64,000 bases of DNA, taken from assembly GCF_000376825.1 (NCBI RefSeq), contig NZ_AQXW01000004.1, forward strand, positions 1,054,001 through 1,118,000, read 5' to 3'. Every line of letters starts with the position of its first letter. Within the stretch, counting starts at the first letter, position 1. A program made the position numbers and the translations under genes. A model generated the notes under the pieces. That model did not search any database and was not told the origin of the DNA. It saw only the letters and a program-made list of their open reading frames with translations. Source of the stretch: Demetria terragena DSM 11295. Its GTDB lineage: Bacteria; Actinomycetota; Actinomycetes; Actinomycetales; Dermatophilaceae. This document shows positions 8,217-17,138 of this stretch, piece by piece.

Positions 8217-8843
8217 CTACGTCGTGAAGGTGCTGAGCCAGCGGCGTACGGCATCAAGGACATCCTGCGGATGCCGACTAAACGAGTGGTCGCCGCGCGC
8301 TTCAAAAACCTGTGCGCGGTCACCGAGCTCTGCCCGCACGTCGTGCGGGCTGCCGAACGGGTCACGCAGACCCTGAACGACACCCAGTGGGAGGCCGGCG
8401 TCGAGCACGCTCTGGGCTTCCGGCGCACGCGTCGTGTCGGGTTTACCCGGAGGACGCAAGGGAAATGACAGTGCCAAGACACCATCCACGCCCACGTCGA
8501 CCGCAGTCCGGCAGGCCACTCGGGCACCCGCAGAGCGCCCGCCCTGGATGAGCGGGGTCGGCAGTCGCCAGCGCCCCGACGTCAACGCCGACATGACAGG
8601 CAACCAGGCCTGATCTAGCGTCGGCGGGCGCGGTGCCATGCGCTTTCCCGCGACCCGCCATGGCTGCTCCACCAGGACGTAGGTCCAGCCATCCTCGGTC
8701 AGCTCGCTCAACGCCGTGAGATCGGCGGCGTTGATCCCGCCGCCAGCGCCGTGACTCAGCACGATCGCGCCGCGGGCACGTGGCACTCGGCGGATATGCG
8801 CCCGAGCCAGGCCGACGGGTGTCTCGATGTCGCGGACTCTCAT
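8217..8843 (-). CDS. Alpha/beta hydrolase (Tex30/KANL3-like family)
   Basis: 208 residues from the ATG at 8843; upstream in-frame sequence looks non-coding. It shows a short alpha/beta-hydrolase fold: an oxyanion region SHGAGGG near residue 30, a nucleophile elbow G-R-S-A-G in the middle, and a C-terminal GDHSF whose histidine would complete the triad. These features fit the small dienelactone-hydrolase-like proteins annotated as Tex30/KANL3-type. The substrate is unknown. It is encoded just before fgd and probably on the same transcript. Confidence 0.7.
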   Translation of the reverse strand: MRVRDIETPVGLARAHIRRVPRARGAIVLSHGAGGGINAADLTALSELTEDGWTYVLVEQPWRVAGKRMAPRPPTLDQAWLPVMSALTSGRWRLPTPLIQGGRSAGARVACRTAVDVGVDGVLALSFPLRPPGKPDTTRAPEAQSVLDAGLPLGVVQGLRDPFGSPHDVRAELGDRAQVFEARGDHSFSRHPQDVLDAVRRWLSTFTT

Positions 8844-8878
8844 GACTCCATCTTGCCCACGTCGTCCCCGTGGCGAAC

Positions 8879-9715
8879 TCACTCCCCGCCGATGACCTCG
8901 CCCGTCATTGGGTCGACGACGCCCACCAGATCGCCAGCAGGAACGGGCTCCAGGAGCCCCGCGCCCTGGGCTCGCCCGCCCCCAACAGCCCGTGAAACAG
9001 GCCAGGCCTCGAATCGTCCCGTCGGCTGGTCCTCCAGGAGTGCGCGGACGTCGTGCGCAGCCGTCACGCTCGGGTCCAGCCATGAGTCCCACTGGTCGGG
9101 ATCCAGCACCACGGGTTGACGGTCGTGGATCCGATCGAGGCCGGGCTCGGCGGCACGAGTCGCGATCGTGAAGGTCGTCAACCAGGCACCCGGATCATCG
9201 TCACCCCGGGTCGCATCGCGCCAGAACTCATAGAGCCCGGCAAAGGCCAGCGGGGTCTCATCGGCACGATGGATAAAGAACGGCTGCTTGCGCGGTTTGC
9301 CTTTCGCATCCACCGCAGTCGGGCTGACCTGCCACTCGTACCAACCATCGGCTGGGACCAGACACCGGCGTGCCGTCGCTGCCTTCGCGAACGCGCCCTT
9401 CTCCAGCAGCGTCTCTGAGCGGGCGTTGATCATCCGCAGCCCGACCTTCACGTCCTTGGCCCAACCTGGGACGAGCCCCCAGGTGAGGAGTCGGAGTTGA
9501 CGGGTGGGGGCGGCGCTCCGGTCGTCCCGAGGCGCCCGGGTGAGAACCACCGGCGCCTGCTTGGTCGGGGCCATGTTGTAGTCGGGCGCACCAGGTGGCG
9601 GCTCCTGCGGATTCTTCAAGATGCTGCGACCAGGATCCGCGAGGTGCTCCTCGTCGATGTCGAACTCCGCCATGAGGTCACCAGGGTCCGCGCTGGAGGC
9701 GTATCTGCCGCACAT
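8879..9715 (-). CDS. SRAP family protein (HMCES/YedK-like abasic-site protein)
   Basis: 278 residues beginning Met-Cys-Gly-Arg-Tyr. After methionine removal, C2 becomes the N-terminal catalytic cysteine that crosslinks abasic sites in single-stranded DNA. Family motifs follow: NARSET, RRCLVPADGWYEW, and the C-terminal TIATRAAEPGLDRIHDRQPVVL containing the conserved histidine. The role is protection of abasic sites during replication. No LexA-type operator is apparent upstream. It is divergent from the DoxX gene. Confidence 0.92.
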   Translation of the reverse strand: MCGRYASSADPGDLMAEFDIDEEHLADPGRSILKNPQEPPPGAPDYNMAPTKQAPVVLTRAPRDDRSAAPTRQLRLLTWGLVPGWAKDVKVGLRMINARSETLLEKGAFAKAATARRCLVPADGWYEWQVSPTAVDAKGKPRKQPFFIHRADETPLAFAGLYEFWRDATRGDDDPGAWLTTFTIATRAAEPGLDRIHDRQPVVLDPDQWDSWLDPSVTAAHDVRALLEDQPTGRFEAWPVSRAVGGGRAQGAGLLEPVPAGDLVGVVDPMTGEVIGGE

Positions 9716-9840
9716 CCACCCAGCCTAAGGTCGAGTTGTCGCCCCGCCCATGTCCGATTCTCGGACAAGCCGCATGTGCCGCTCACCGTGGAGCGCATAC
9801 CGTAGGCACTCACGACCCGAACCACACAAGGAGTTGGAAC

Positions 9841-10734
9841 ATGCTCGTCCGCCGTCTGGCACGACCTCTGCTCGCCTCGTACTTCATCATTGACGGACTG
9901 GACCGACTGGGCGCTCCCCAGATTGCCGCCAAGGAAGCCGCTCCGATCGCAGAATGGCTCTCGCAGCGCACGCCCGTACCCAATGACCCCGAGCTTCTCG
10001 TCAAGGGCGTGGCGGGCGCCTCGGTCGCTGGCGGCGTTCTTCTCGCGACGGGCAAACTGCCTCGCCCGGCGGCGGCGCTGCTCGCCGGCACGGTGATCCC
10101 GAGTACGTACGTCCACCAGAACTTCTGGGCCGAGACTGACCCGACGCTCAAGGCACAGAAGAAGTCCAACTTCCTGCGCAATGTCTCCCTCCTTGGCGGC
10201 GTGGTGCTCGCCGCGGTCGACACCGCCGGTCGCCCGAGCTTGCGCTGGCAGGCAAGCCAGAACATTGAGCAGACGCGACGCGATGCCCGACGTGCAGCCA
10301 AAACCGCTCGCCGCGAGGCCAAACTGGTCGCCCGCGGAGGGTTCGGTGGCGGTAGCAACCAGATCAGCGACGCCGCCCACAGCGCCTTCGCGACCACCCG
10401 CACCAATGCGGAAAATCTGGCGTCCACCGCTCGCCAGAACGCCGAGAGCGCCACGACCACCGCCCGCTCTGAGGGCGGCAACCTGGCCGACGCCGCTCGA
10501 CGCAATGTCGAGAGCGCCGTCTCCACCGCACGCTCCGAAGGCGGTTCCTTGGCCGACACGGTCCGCAGCGAGGCCAAGCACGTTGCCAAGGTGACGCGCA
10601 AGGCGGCCAAGAACACCCGTAAGCAGGCGGCGAAGACCGCTAAGACAGCTCGGCGCGATGCCCAGCGTGCGGCCAAGAACACCCGGCGTGAGGCACGGTC
10701 CCTGGCGAAGAAGGCCGAAGGCGCATTGCCTTGA
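9841..10734 (+). CDS. DoxX-family membrane protein with basic Ala/Lys/Arg-rich tail
   Basis: 297 residues from the ATG at 9841, preceded by AAGGAGTTGGAAC. The first ~140 residues hold the DoxX-like hydrophobic helices. The remaining ~150 residues are low-complexity and highly charged. They are rich in A, K, R and T with recurring Ala-Arg/Lys blocks ([37 protein letters not shown]) and a central N/S/T-rich section with repeated TARSEGG units. The tail resembles histone H1-like or LEA-type sequence and would be cytoplasmic. DoxX proteins are usually about 130-170 residues, so the tail is an addition. Its stop overlaps the TTG start of aroA. Confidence 0.75.
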   Translation: MLVRRLARPLLASYFIIDGLDRLGAPQIAAKEAAPIAEWLSQRTPVPNDPELLVKGVAGASVAGGVLLATGKLPRPAAALLAGTVIPSTYVHQNFWAETDPTLKAQKKSNFLRNVSLLGGVVLAAVDTAGRPSLRWQASQNIEQTRRDARRAAKTARREAKLVARGGFGGGSNQISDAAHSAFATTRTNAENLASTARQNAESATTTARSEGGNLADAARRNVESAVSTARSEGGSLADTVRSEAKHVAKVTRKAAKNTRKQAAKTAKTARRDAQRAAKNTRREARSLAKKAEGALP

Positions 10735-12038
10735 TCGAAGCTCACACCAATCCCGGAACCGCGGCTGACGACTGGCCAGCACCACGCGCGGCGGCGCCGC
10801 TTGATGCCTCAGTCGCGGTTCCGGGAAGCAAGTCCCTGACCAACCGGTTTCTTGTCGTCGCATCGCTGGCTGGCGACGAATCGTTGCTCCGCTCGCCATT
10901 GCGCTCGCGCGACACCCTGTTGATGGTGCAAGCGCTGCGCTCACTTGGCACCGAAATCGAAGACACCGCCGATGGCTGGCTGGTCAACCCTCGACCCCTC
11001 GTGGGTCCAACTCAGGTCGACTGCGGCCTGGCTGGCACGGTCATGAGATTTCTTCCGCCAGTCGCCGGGCTTGCCCAGGGGCCAGTAGAATTCGATGGTG
11101 ACCCACATGCCAGAGAGCGTCCAATGGGGCCGATTCTCGGCGCACTCGGCGACCTCGGCGTACGCATCAACAGCGAGGGCCGAAACTCCCTCCCGTTCAC
11201 GATCAACGGAACCGGCCAGGTCGCCGGCGGTCGCGTGGTCGTCGACGCCTCGGCGTCCTCGCAGTTCATCTCAGCCCTCCTGCTCTCTGGAGCACGCTTC
11301 GATCAGGGGGTGACCGTCGTCCACGACGGCAAGCCCCTGCCGTCCCTCCCCCACATCGCCATGACCGTCGAGGTGCTGCGCGACGCCGGTGTCGTGGTCG
11401 ATGACTCCGACGCGAACACCTGGAATGTCGAGCCTGGCGAGATCCACTCCCTCGATGTCGAGGTTGAGCCGGATCTATCCAACGCCGCGCCCTTTGCGGC
11501 GGCAGCCCTGGTCGTCGGTGGCACCGTTCGCATCCCCGGCTGGCCCCAATTCACCACGCAGGCTGGCGATGCCATCCGCGACATCCTGGATGCCATGGGC
11601 GCCGATGTGTCGTTGGAGCGCGACGGTCTCACCGTCTCGGGTACCGGCGAGATCGTCGGCCTCGATATCGATCTGCACGATGTCGGCGAACTGACCCCTG
11701 TCGTCGCTGCCATCGCCGCCTTGGCCGATTCCCCCTCACACCTGCGCGGAATCGCCCACTTGCGTGGACACGAGACTGACCGCCTGGCCGCTCTCAGCAC
11801 CGAGCTCAATCGACTCGGCGGTGACTGTGAAGAAACCCCCGACGGATTGATCGTGCGTCCCCGACCCATGCGGGGGGATCTGTTCCGGACGTACGCCGAC
11901 CATCGGATGGCGATGGCCGGTGCCGTCCTCGGCCTGAGCGTGCCCGACATCGTGGTCGAGAACGTTCAAACGACCGGCAAGACCCTTCCCGAATTCACCC
12001 GGCTGTGGTCCGACATGGTCCACCCCGCTGGGGCCTGA
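10731..12038 (+). CDS. aroA: 3-phosphoshikimate 1-carboxyvinyltransferase (EPSP synthase)
   Basis: 435 residues. It catalyses transfer of enolpyruvate from PEP to shikimate-3-phosphate in aromatic amino acid synthesis. Conserved sites are the PGSKS loop at 31-35, the LAGTVMRF segment (equivalent of the glyphosate/PEP loop), [15 protein letters not shown] and the C-terminal [10 protein letters not shown]. The start is a TTG overlapping the DoxX stop by 4 nt (TTGA). It begins the aroA-rsgA-hisN order common in actinobacteria. Confidence 0.95.
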   Translation: MIEAHTNPGTAADDWPAPRAAAPLDASVAVPGSKSLTNRFLVVASLAGDESLLRSPLRSRDTLLMVQALRSLGTEIEDTADGWLVNPRPLVGPTQVDCGLAGTVMRFLPPVAGLAQGPVEFDGDPHARERPMGPILGALGDLGVRINSEGRNSLPFTINGTGQVAGGRVVVDASASSQFISALLLSGARFDQGVTVVHDGKPLPSLPHIAMTVEVLRDAGVVVDDSDANTWNVEPGEIHSLDVEVEPDLSNAAPFAAAALVVGGTVRIPGWPQFTTQAGDAIRDILDAMGADVSLERDGLTVSGTGEIVGLDIDLHDVGELTPVVAAIAALADSPSHLRGIAHLRGHETDRLAALSTELNRLGGDCEETPDGLIVRPRPMRGDLFRTYADHRMAMAGAVLGLSVPDIVVENVQTTGKTLPEFTRLWSDMVHPAGA

Positions 12039-12045
12039 GCACGCC

Positions 12046-13050
12046 GTGGCGACTCGCCGGACTTACGACGAGTCCGACATACGCATCCGTCCAAATCGCC
12101 GAGGATCACGGCCACGCACCAAGGAGCGACCGGCCCACAAGAACGCGGTCATCGGCATGGTGACCGCCGTCGACCGTGGCCGCTGGCGAGTCCTGGTTCA
12201 GGGTCGCGCCGTGACCGCGATGCGAGCCCGCGAACTGGGCCGCACCAGCATCGTGGTCGGCGATGAGGTTGCGCTCGTAGGAGATTCGTCGGGCGATGAG
12301 GGCAGCTTGGCGCGCATCGTACGAGTGGAGAATCGCCGAACACTTCTGCGGCGTACCGCCGATGACACCGACCCCGTCGAACGGGTGTTGGTGGCCAACG
12401 CCGACCAGCTGGTCATCGTCACGGCCCTCGCCGATCCGGAGCCAAGGCCGCGCATGGTCGACCGCTGCTTGGTCGCAGCCTATGACGCAGGCATGACCCC
12501 CCTGTTGCTGCTGACCAAGGCCGACCTGACGGCGCCAGGGCCTTTTCTCGATCAGTACGCCCCCCTCAACGTCGACGCGCTGGTGACGCACATCAATGGA
12601 TCCAGCATTGAGGGCCTCGATGCCGTGCGGTCTGCCCTAGAGGGCAAGGTGAGCGTCCTCGTCGGTCATTCTGGCGTCGGAAAATCAACTCTCGTCAATG
12701 TCCTTGTGCCCCAGGCAGATCGGGCAACTGGCGACGTCAATGCCGTCACCGGACGCGGCCGACACACTTCCACGTCCGCCGTGGCACTTGCCCTACCTGA
12801 GGGCGGCTGGGTCGTCGACACCCCCGGTGTCCGCTCATTCGGCCTGGCACACATCGACCCAGACAAGATCGTGCACCTATTTCCCGACTTGGCTCCCGGG
12901 ACTGACGGTTGTCCTCGTGGATGCACCCACGACGAACCCGAGTGCGGACTCGATGCGTTCGTGGCATCCGGTGATGCCGGCGCCGCTGGCGACTCACGGT
13001 TGGAGTCCTTGCGCCGCCTCTTACGTTCCCGCGCGGGTGACAGTCGCTGA
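12046..13050 (+). CDS. rsgA: Ribosome small-subunit-dependent GTPase A
   Basis: 334 residues with the circularly permuted GTPase order typical of RsgA/YjeQ: G4-like TKAD at 157-160, then the P-loop GHSGVGKST at 207-215, then DTPGVRSFG (G3). An N-terminal OB-fold region (about 33-100) precedes, and a C-terminal zinc knuckle CPRGCTHDEPEC follows. It assists late 30S maturation. The start is a GTG 8 nt after aroA, with hisN just downstream. Confidence 0.95.
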   Translation: MATRRTYDESDIRIRPNRRGSRPRTKERPAHKNAVIGMVTAVDRGRWRVLVQGRAVTAMRARELGRTSIVVGDEVALVGDSSGDEGSLARIVRVENRRTLLRRTADDTDPVERVLVANADQLVIVTALADPEPRPRMVDRCLVAAYDAGMTPLLLLTKADLTAPGPFLDQYAPLNVDALVTHINGSSIEGLDAVRSALEGKVSVLVGHSGVGKSTLVNVLVPQADRATGDVNAVTGRGRHTSTSAVALALPEGGWVVDTPGVRSFGLAHIDPDKIVHLFPDLAPGTDGCPRGCTHDEPECGLDAFVASGDAGAAGDSRLESLRRLLRSRAGDSR

Positions 13051-13075
13051 GAGCGCCATCCGCTACGGTCGGCGG

Positions 13076-13864
13076 GTGCCCACCTATGACGATGACCTCC
13101 GCCTCGCTCACGTCCTCGCTGATGCCGTCGAGCCCACCACGACGGGTCGTTTTCTTGCCGACGACCTCGTGGTCGAGACGAAGCCAGATCTCACCCCCGT
13201 GTCCGACGCGGACCGCGCGGTCGAGGAACTGATCCGCGCCCAGCTCAAGCGAACTCGCCCGCGGGATGCCGTCATCGGCGAGGAGTTTGAGAACACCGGG
13301 CACGGCCCGCGGCAGTGGATCATTGACCCCATTGACGGAACGAAAAACTACGTCCGCGGCGTCCCTATCTGGGCGACACTGATCGGCTTGGTCGTCGACG
13401 GGGAGCCAGCACTCGGACTCGTCGCGGCTCCAGCTCTCGGTCGTCGCTGGTGGGCCGCTGCCGGCTCGGGGGCATGGACCGGTCGCAGCATTACGAGTGC
13501 CCGGCGGATGCAGGTGTCGCAGGTGAGCGAGGTGGCCGATGCCTCGATCTCCTTCGGAGACCTTGAGGAGTTCACTCGCACGGGGCGACGCGAACAGGCA
13601 CTCGCGCTGATGGATGACTGCTGGCGGATGCGGGCCTACGGAGATTTCTGGTCGCACATGTTGGTGGCCGAGGGCGCGATCGACGGAGCACCCGAGGCGG
13701 CCTTGGCCGTCCACGACATGGCCGCGCTCGCGCCGATCGTCACCGAGGCCGGCGGTCGCTTCTCCGGACTCGATGGCAAGGATGGGATCTGGTCGGGGAA
13801 CGCGCTCTCCTCAAATGGTCTCTTGCACGACGACCTGCTCAACCGACTCACTCCCTGCGACTGA
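13076..13864 (+). CDS. hisN: Histidinol-phosphatase, inositol monophosphatase family
   Basis: 262 residues from the GTG at 13076. Inositol-monophosphatase metal sites are present: KPDLTPVSDADRA, GEEF, DPIDGTKNYVRG and later AVHDMAALAPIV with the third metal aspartate. The overall pattern matches the actinobacterial HisN that dephosphorylates histidinol phosphate. The gene follows rsgA by 25 nt. Its 3' end overlaps the convergent MFS gene by 54 nt. Confidence 0.88.
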   Translation: MPTYDDDLRLAHVLADAVEPTTTGRFLADDLVVETKPDLTPVSDADRAVEELIRAQLKRTRPRDAVIGEEFENTGHGPRQWIIDPIDGTKNYVRGVPIWATLIGLVVDGEPALGLVAAPALGRRWWAAAGSGAWTGRSITSARRMQVSQVSEVADASISFGDLEEFTRTGRREQALALMDDCWRMRAYGDFWSHMLVAEGAIDGAPEAALAVHDMAALAPIVTEAGGRFSGLDGKDGIWSGNALSSNGLLHDDLLNRLTPCD

Positions 13865-15115
13865 GGGGTCTGGTCGGCGACCAAACTCGCGAAAACTCTT
13901 CCGCGCCAAAGGCACCAGCGTCGTCAGGAAGTAGGCCGCTCCGATAGCGATCGTCGCCGTCGCCGTGCTGGTCCAGGCGATCAGGACACCACCGAGCAGG
14001 CCGCCGAACGGAATGAGCGACCAGCACAGGGAGGTGTTCAACGCGCTCACCCGGCCCCGCAACTCCTTGGGGATGCGTTCAAAGATCACCGCACCCAGGA
14101 TGGGGTTGATGAAGCCTGAGGCGAATCCGCCGATAGCCAGAACCGGCAGCAGAAGCGCAAGCGGTGCTTCGAGTCCCAGCGCGAGATAGCGCGGCAGACC
14201 GGTCAGGATGAAGGCGACCGCGTATACCGGCAGTCGAGGCAACCGCTCGGCCCAGACAGACGCCAGCACGGCTCCCAGGATGGAAAATCCGGAGAACACC
14301 GCAAAGACGAGACCGATCGCGCTGGCGCCGACACCTGTCTGTTGGGCCCATACCGGAACCAACACGACCGTGTAGGCCTGGTCGAGCAGGTTGGTGAGAG
14401 CGACCATCACCGTGATGCCCACCAGCACCTGATCGCCACGCAGGAACGTCCAGCCCTCGCGCAACTCGGCGAGATAGCCGCGCACCCGGTGAGTGCTTGA
14501 AAGCGCTGCGCCCTCAGGCGTTTTCGCCTCAGACGATGTTGGCGTCGCCCCTGGAACACCCCACGAAAGAACCAACGCCGCGATGCAGAAGGTGGCCGCG
14601 TTGATGCCCAACGCGGCAGTTGGACCCAGCACCGCCACGACGCCACCGGCAAGCGCCGCGCCAGCTGTCGAGCCAAAGCGCTCGACCGCACCGCTGAGGC
14701 CAGTGACCCGCTCTAGGGGCAGGCCGCCGACCTCGGCCACCTCTGGCGCCAACGCGTGCTTCGCGGCATCAGCCGGGCCTCTGAGCAGGCCAAGCACAGC
14801 AACGACGGGAAAGAGAAGCTGGATCGACAACTGATCCGCAAGGTGCAGGAGCGGAACGAGTGCGAGGACTGGCACGGACAAAACATCCAGGAGGACCGCG
14901 ACGCGCTTGGCACCAAGCCGGTCGATCATCGGACCACCCACGGCTTTGGCGAGGACGTACGGCAACATCTCGGCCATCGCGACGGCGCCGGTAAGGATCG
15001 CGTCGCCTGTCGTGACCAACACCAACCAGGGGATGGCAATGGTCGATAACCGCGTTCCGGTGATCGAGAAAGCCTCGGCGCTCAGGAGAGCGACGACGGG
15101 GCGGCCGAGTTTCAT
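13811..15115 (-). CDS. MFS transporter
   Basis: 434 residues with about 12 hydrophobic segments in two halves of six and a charged loop near residues 190-215. Sequences such as YVLAKAVGGPMIDRLGAKRV resemble MFS motif A of drug and multi-solute exporters of the MFS_3 type. Substrate is not inferable. The ATG overlaps the stop of the HTH regulator gene by 4 nt (ATGA), so the regulator-transporter pair is one operon under the palindromic operator at 15737-15754. Confidence 0.8.
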   Translation of the reverse strand: MKLGRPVVALLSAEAFSITGTRLSTIAIPWLVLVTTGDAILTGAVAMAEMLPYVLAKAVGGPMIDRLGAKRVAVLLDVLSVPVLALVPLLHLADQLSIQLLFPVVAVLGLLRGPADAAKHALAPEVAEVGGLPLERVTGLSGAVERFGSTAGAALAGGVVAVLGPTAALGINAATFCIAALVLSWGVPGATPTSSEAKTPEGAALSSTHRVRGYLAELREGWTFLRGDQVLVGITVMVALTNLLDQAYTVVLVPVWAQQTGVGASAIGLVFAVFSGFSILGAVLASVWAERLPRLPVYAVAFILTGLPRYLALGLEAPLALLLPVLAIGGFASGFINPILGAVIFERIPKELRGRVSALNTSLCWSLIPFGGLLGGVLIAWTSTATATIAIGAAYFLTTLVPLARKSFREFGRRPDPSVAGSESVEQVVVQETI

Positions 15116-15720
15116 GAGTGTTGCTCGTCCCGATGTGTGAGGTGTCCGGGACGAGGGAATGCATGCACTTGAAAGATGATGGGCTCAGCGTCCGGCGGAA
15201 GCTCATCGTCGGGAAGCTCATTGGCCATCGCCTCGTCGATGAGCGCGCCGATCCGGTCAGTGAGCTCGCGCGCCTGGTCTGCCGTAAGCCGAATCCCCCA
15301 GTCACTGCCCCCAGAGACGTCGGCCCACTCGCGCGGCAATTCATCCAGTTCGGCTGCCGCCGCCTGGATCTGGCGCACCTGCTCGCCGATCGCGGTCTTC
15401 CAGAAGGCCATCGTGGCCGCTCGCGCGTCTGGGTCGTTCTCCTCGGATAGCGCCGTGCGCGTCGACTGGTGCGCCGCCTGCCACCACCGGTCACGCTTGT
15501 TGCCACGGTCTGGCGCGTCCTTCACGAGGCCGTAGTCGGCCAGTTGCCGCAGGTGATAACTGGTCGCTCCCGAGTTGAGGCCAAGGCGCTGGGCCAATTG
15601 ACTCGCCGTGGCCGGGCCCTCGGAGCGCAGCAGCCCAAGCATGCGCAACCGCACCGGATGCGACATCGCCTTCAGGGTGTCGGTATCGGGGTGAATCGTC
15701 GGAATCTCACGGTTGGCCAT
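15112..15720 (-). CDS. ArsR-type winged-helix regulator
   Basis: 202 residues with an ArsR-like winged helix-turn-helix in residues about 10-80 (LKAMSHPVRLRMLGLL, then TASQLAQRLGLNSGATSYHLRQLADYGLV). The C-terminal region is alpha-helical and charged. The ArsR metal-binding Cys motif is absent, so it probably senses something other than a thiophilic metal. It is co-transcribed with the MFS gene and likely autoregulates through the palindrome immediately upstream. Confidence 0.8.
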   Translation of the reverse strand: MANREIPTIHPDTDTLKAMSHPVRLRMLGLLRSEGPATASQLAQRLGLNSGATSYHLRQLADYGLVKDAPDRGNKRDRWWQAAHQSTRTALSEENDPDARAATMAFWKTAIGEQVRQIQAAAAELDELPREWADVSGGSDWGIRLTADQARELTDRIGALIDEAMANELPDDELPPDAEPIIFQVHAFPRPGHLTHRDEQHS

Positions 15721-15726
15721 GGGCCA

Positions 15727-15755
15727 ACTCTAAAACTGCAAAGACTTCTTTGCAA
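15727..15755 (-). promoter_or_regulatory. Promoter with 18-bp palindromic operator of the HTH-MFS operon
   Basis: Minus-strand -35 TTGCAA (15755-15750), 17-nt spacer, -10 TAGAGT (15732-15727), then 6 nt to the ATG at 15720, so the transcript is probably leaderless. The spacer holds a perfect inverted repeat, TGCAAAG (15737-15743) against CTTTGCA (15748-15754). A related half-site, CCTTTGCG, lies at 15761-15768. Binding there would block RNA polymerase. Confidence 0.65.
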
Positions 15756-15779
15756 ACATTCCTTTGCGATCGTTCTGGG

Positions 15780-17138
15780 TCATCCCGAGACGACGGTTAC
15801 CTCACCTCGCCCCAGCGCCGTCACGGCACCGGCATACGCTTCGGCATCGCCGACCAGGACCACGCTCCACGGCTGCGCCGCAATCGGGGACCAAGCCTGC
15901 TGCAGTTGATCGGGAGTCACCTCCGCAAGATCCGCGAGATAGGTCGTGACGAAGTCTGTGCCCAGGCCGTCGGCGGCCAGCATGGCTGCCTCATCGGCGA
16001 TGACATCGGCGGTCGCGAACCGCGCCGGCGCGGTCTTCCCGATGTAGTCGATTGCCGACTGAGTCTCGTCGGCGGAAAAACCTTCAGCCGCAACGGATTC
16101 CAACACTCCATGCACCAGGTCCAGCGCCTCAGCTGTGACATCGCCGCGCACCGAACCACTCACCAGAACCTCGCCACCAAATGCCCTCGGCCGGAAGGTG
16201 GAGCGCATGCCATAGGTGTAGCCCTTGTCTTCCCGAAGGAGTGCGTCGATGCGGGCGTTGGGCGAGCCGCCGATGAGGTACGACAGTGCTCGAGAGACCG
16301 CTCCACCCTGCGGGTCGCGACGCGAGGGACCTGCGGTCCCGAGGTACATCTCAGTCTGCACCGACCCCGGACGGTCGACAAAGACGATGCGTCCGCGTTC
16401 GGGCGCGAGCGCGTACGGACTCGCATCGTCGACTGGCATCTCGCCCGGCGAGGGCGGCGCCCAGGTGGCCAGTGTCCGTTGGACTGAACCCAGCACCTCG
16501 GACGCCTCGACATCGCCCGCGATCACGACCGTGGCTCGGCTCGGATTCACCTGTGCGCGATGAAAATTCGCACAATCATCCCTGGTAATGGCGGCGACAC
16601 TTTCGGACCGACCGCCCGATGCGCGCGAGGCCCGGTCCTGGGGCGCGTAGTGAGTTCGCGCCCATTCGAGGGCAGCGCGGGATCCCGGCCGTGCGAGCGT
16701 GTGCTCAATCTCCACCAGACGTTGCCGCCGGTGCCGACCGACTTCTCCTTCAGCGAAGGTGGGCATAGTGAGGCACTCCGTGAGGAGATCTAGGCCAGCC
16801 TCGAGTTGTGGCCCCGTGGCGTCGATGTCAAGCATCAGGCCCGCCTCCATGGCGCTCGCCCCAAGCCCAATTCCGTTGCGCTCCAGCGCTTCTGCCATCT
16901 CGTCGCCCGAACGGCGCTCGGTTCCCTCGTCCATGGTCCGACTGACCAGGGTTGCGACGCCCTCGCGATCGACCGGCTCGGAGCGAAGCGGCGCCGGGAT
17001 GACCAGTCGAGTCGCCGTGACGTACTGACCAGGCACTGGATAGATCAGCACCGTCATGCCGTTATCGAGTTGGTGGCGCTCGTGCGACGGGAACGCCCAC
17101 GGTTGCGGTGGTTGGGTCGTCGGTCGGGGCAGGCTCAT
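15780..17138 (-). CDS. M16 peptidase-family protein, non-catalytic partner
   Basis: 452 residues with the two-domain M16 (insulinase/processing peptidase) layout, but the HxxEH zinc motif is missing: the equivalent region reads LVSRTMDEGTE. Such proteins pair with an active M16 subunit to form a heterodimeric clamp, as in mitochondrial processing peptidase. The active partner is encoded immediately upstream, and the genes share one base (TGATG). Substrate is unknown. Confidence 0.85.
   Translation of the reverse strand: MSLPRPTTQPPQPWAFPSHERHQLDNGMTVLIYPVPGQYVTATRLVIPAPLRSEPVDREGVATLVSRTMDEGTERRSGDEMAEALERNGIGLGASAMEAGLMLDIDATGPQLEAGLDLLTECLTMPTFAEGEVGRHRRQRLVEIEHTLARPGSRAALEWARTHYAPQDRASRASGGRSESVAAITRDDCANFHRAQVNPSRATVVIAGDVEASEVLGSVQRTLATWAPPSPGEMPVDDASPYALAPERGRIVFVDRPGSVQTEMYLGTAGPSRRDPQGGAVSRALSYLIGGSPNARIDALLREDKGYTYGMRSTFRPRAFGGEVLVSGSVRGDVTAEALDLVHGVLESVAAEGFSADETQSAIDYIGKTAPARFATADVIADEAAMLAADGLGTDFVTTYLADLAEVTPDQLQQAWSPIAAQPWSVVLVGDAEAYAGAVTALGRGEVTVVSG

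Noticed and set aside
8843-9715. LexA box upstream of the SRAP gene
   Set aside because: No GAAC-N4-GTTC-type motif was found in the divergent region 9716-9840.
12106-12591. Long antisense ORFs opposite rsgA, aroA, UPF0182 and others
   Set aside because: High-GC codon bias creates long open antisense frames. They lack family resemblance and start signals, and overlap well-supported genes fully.
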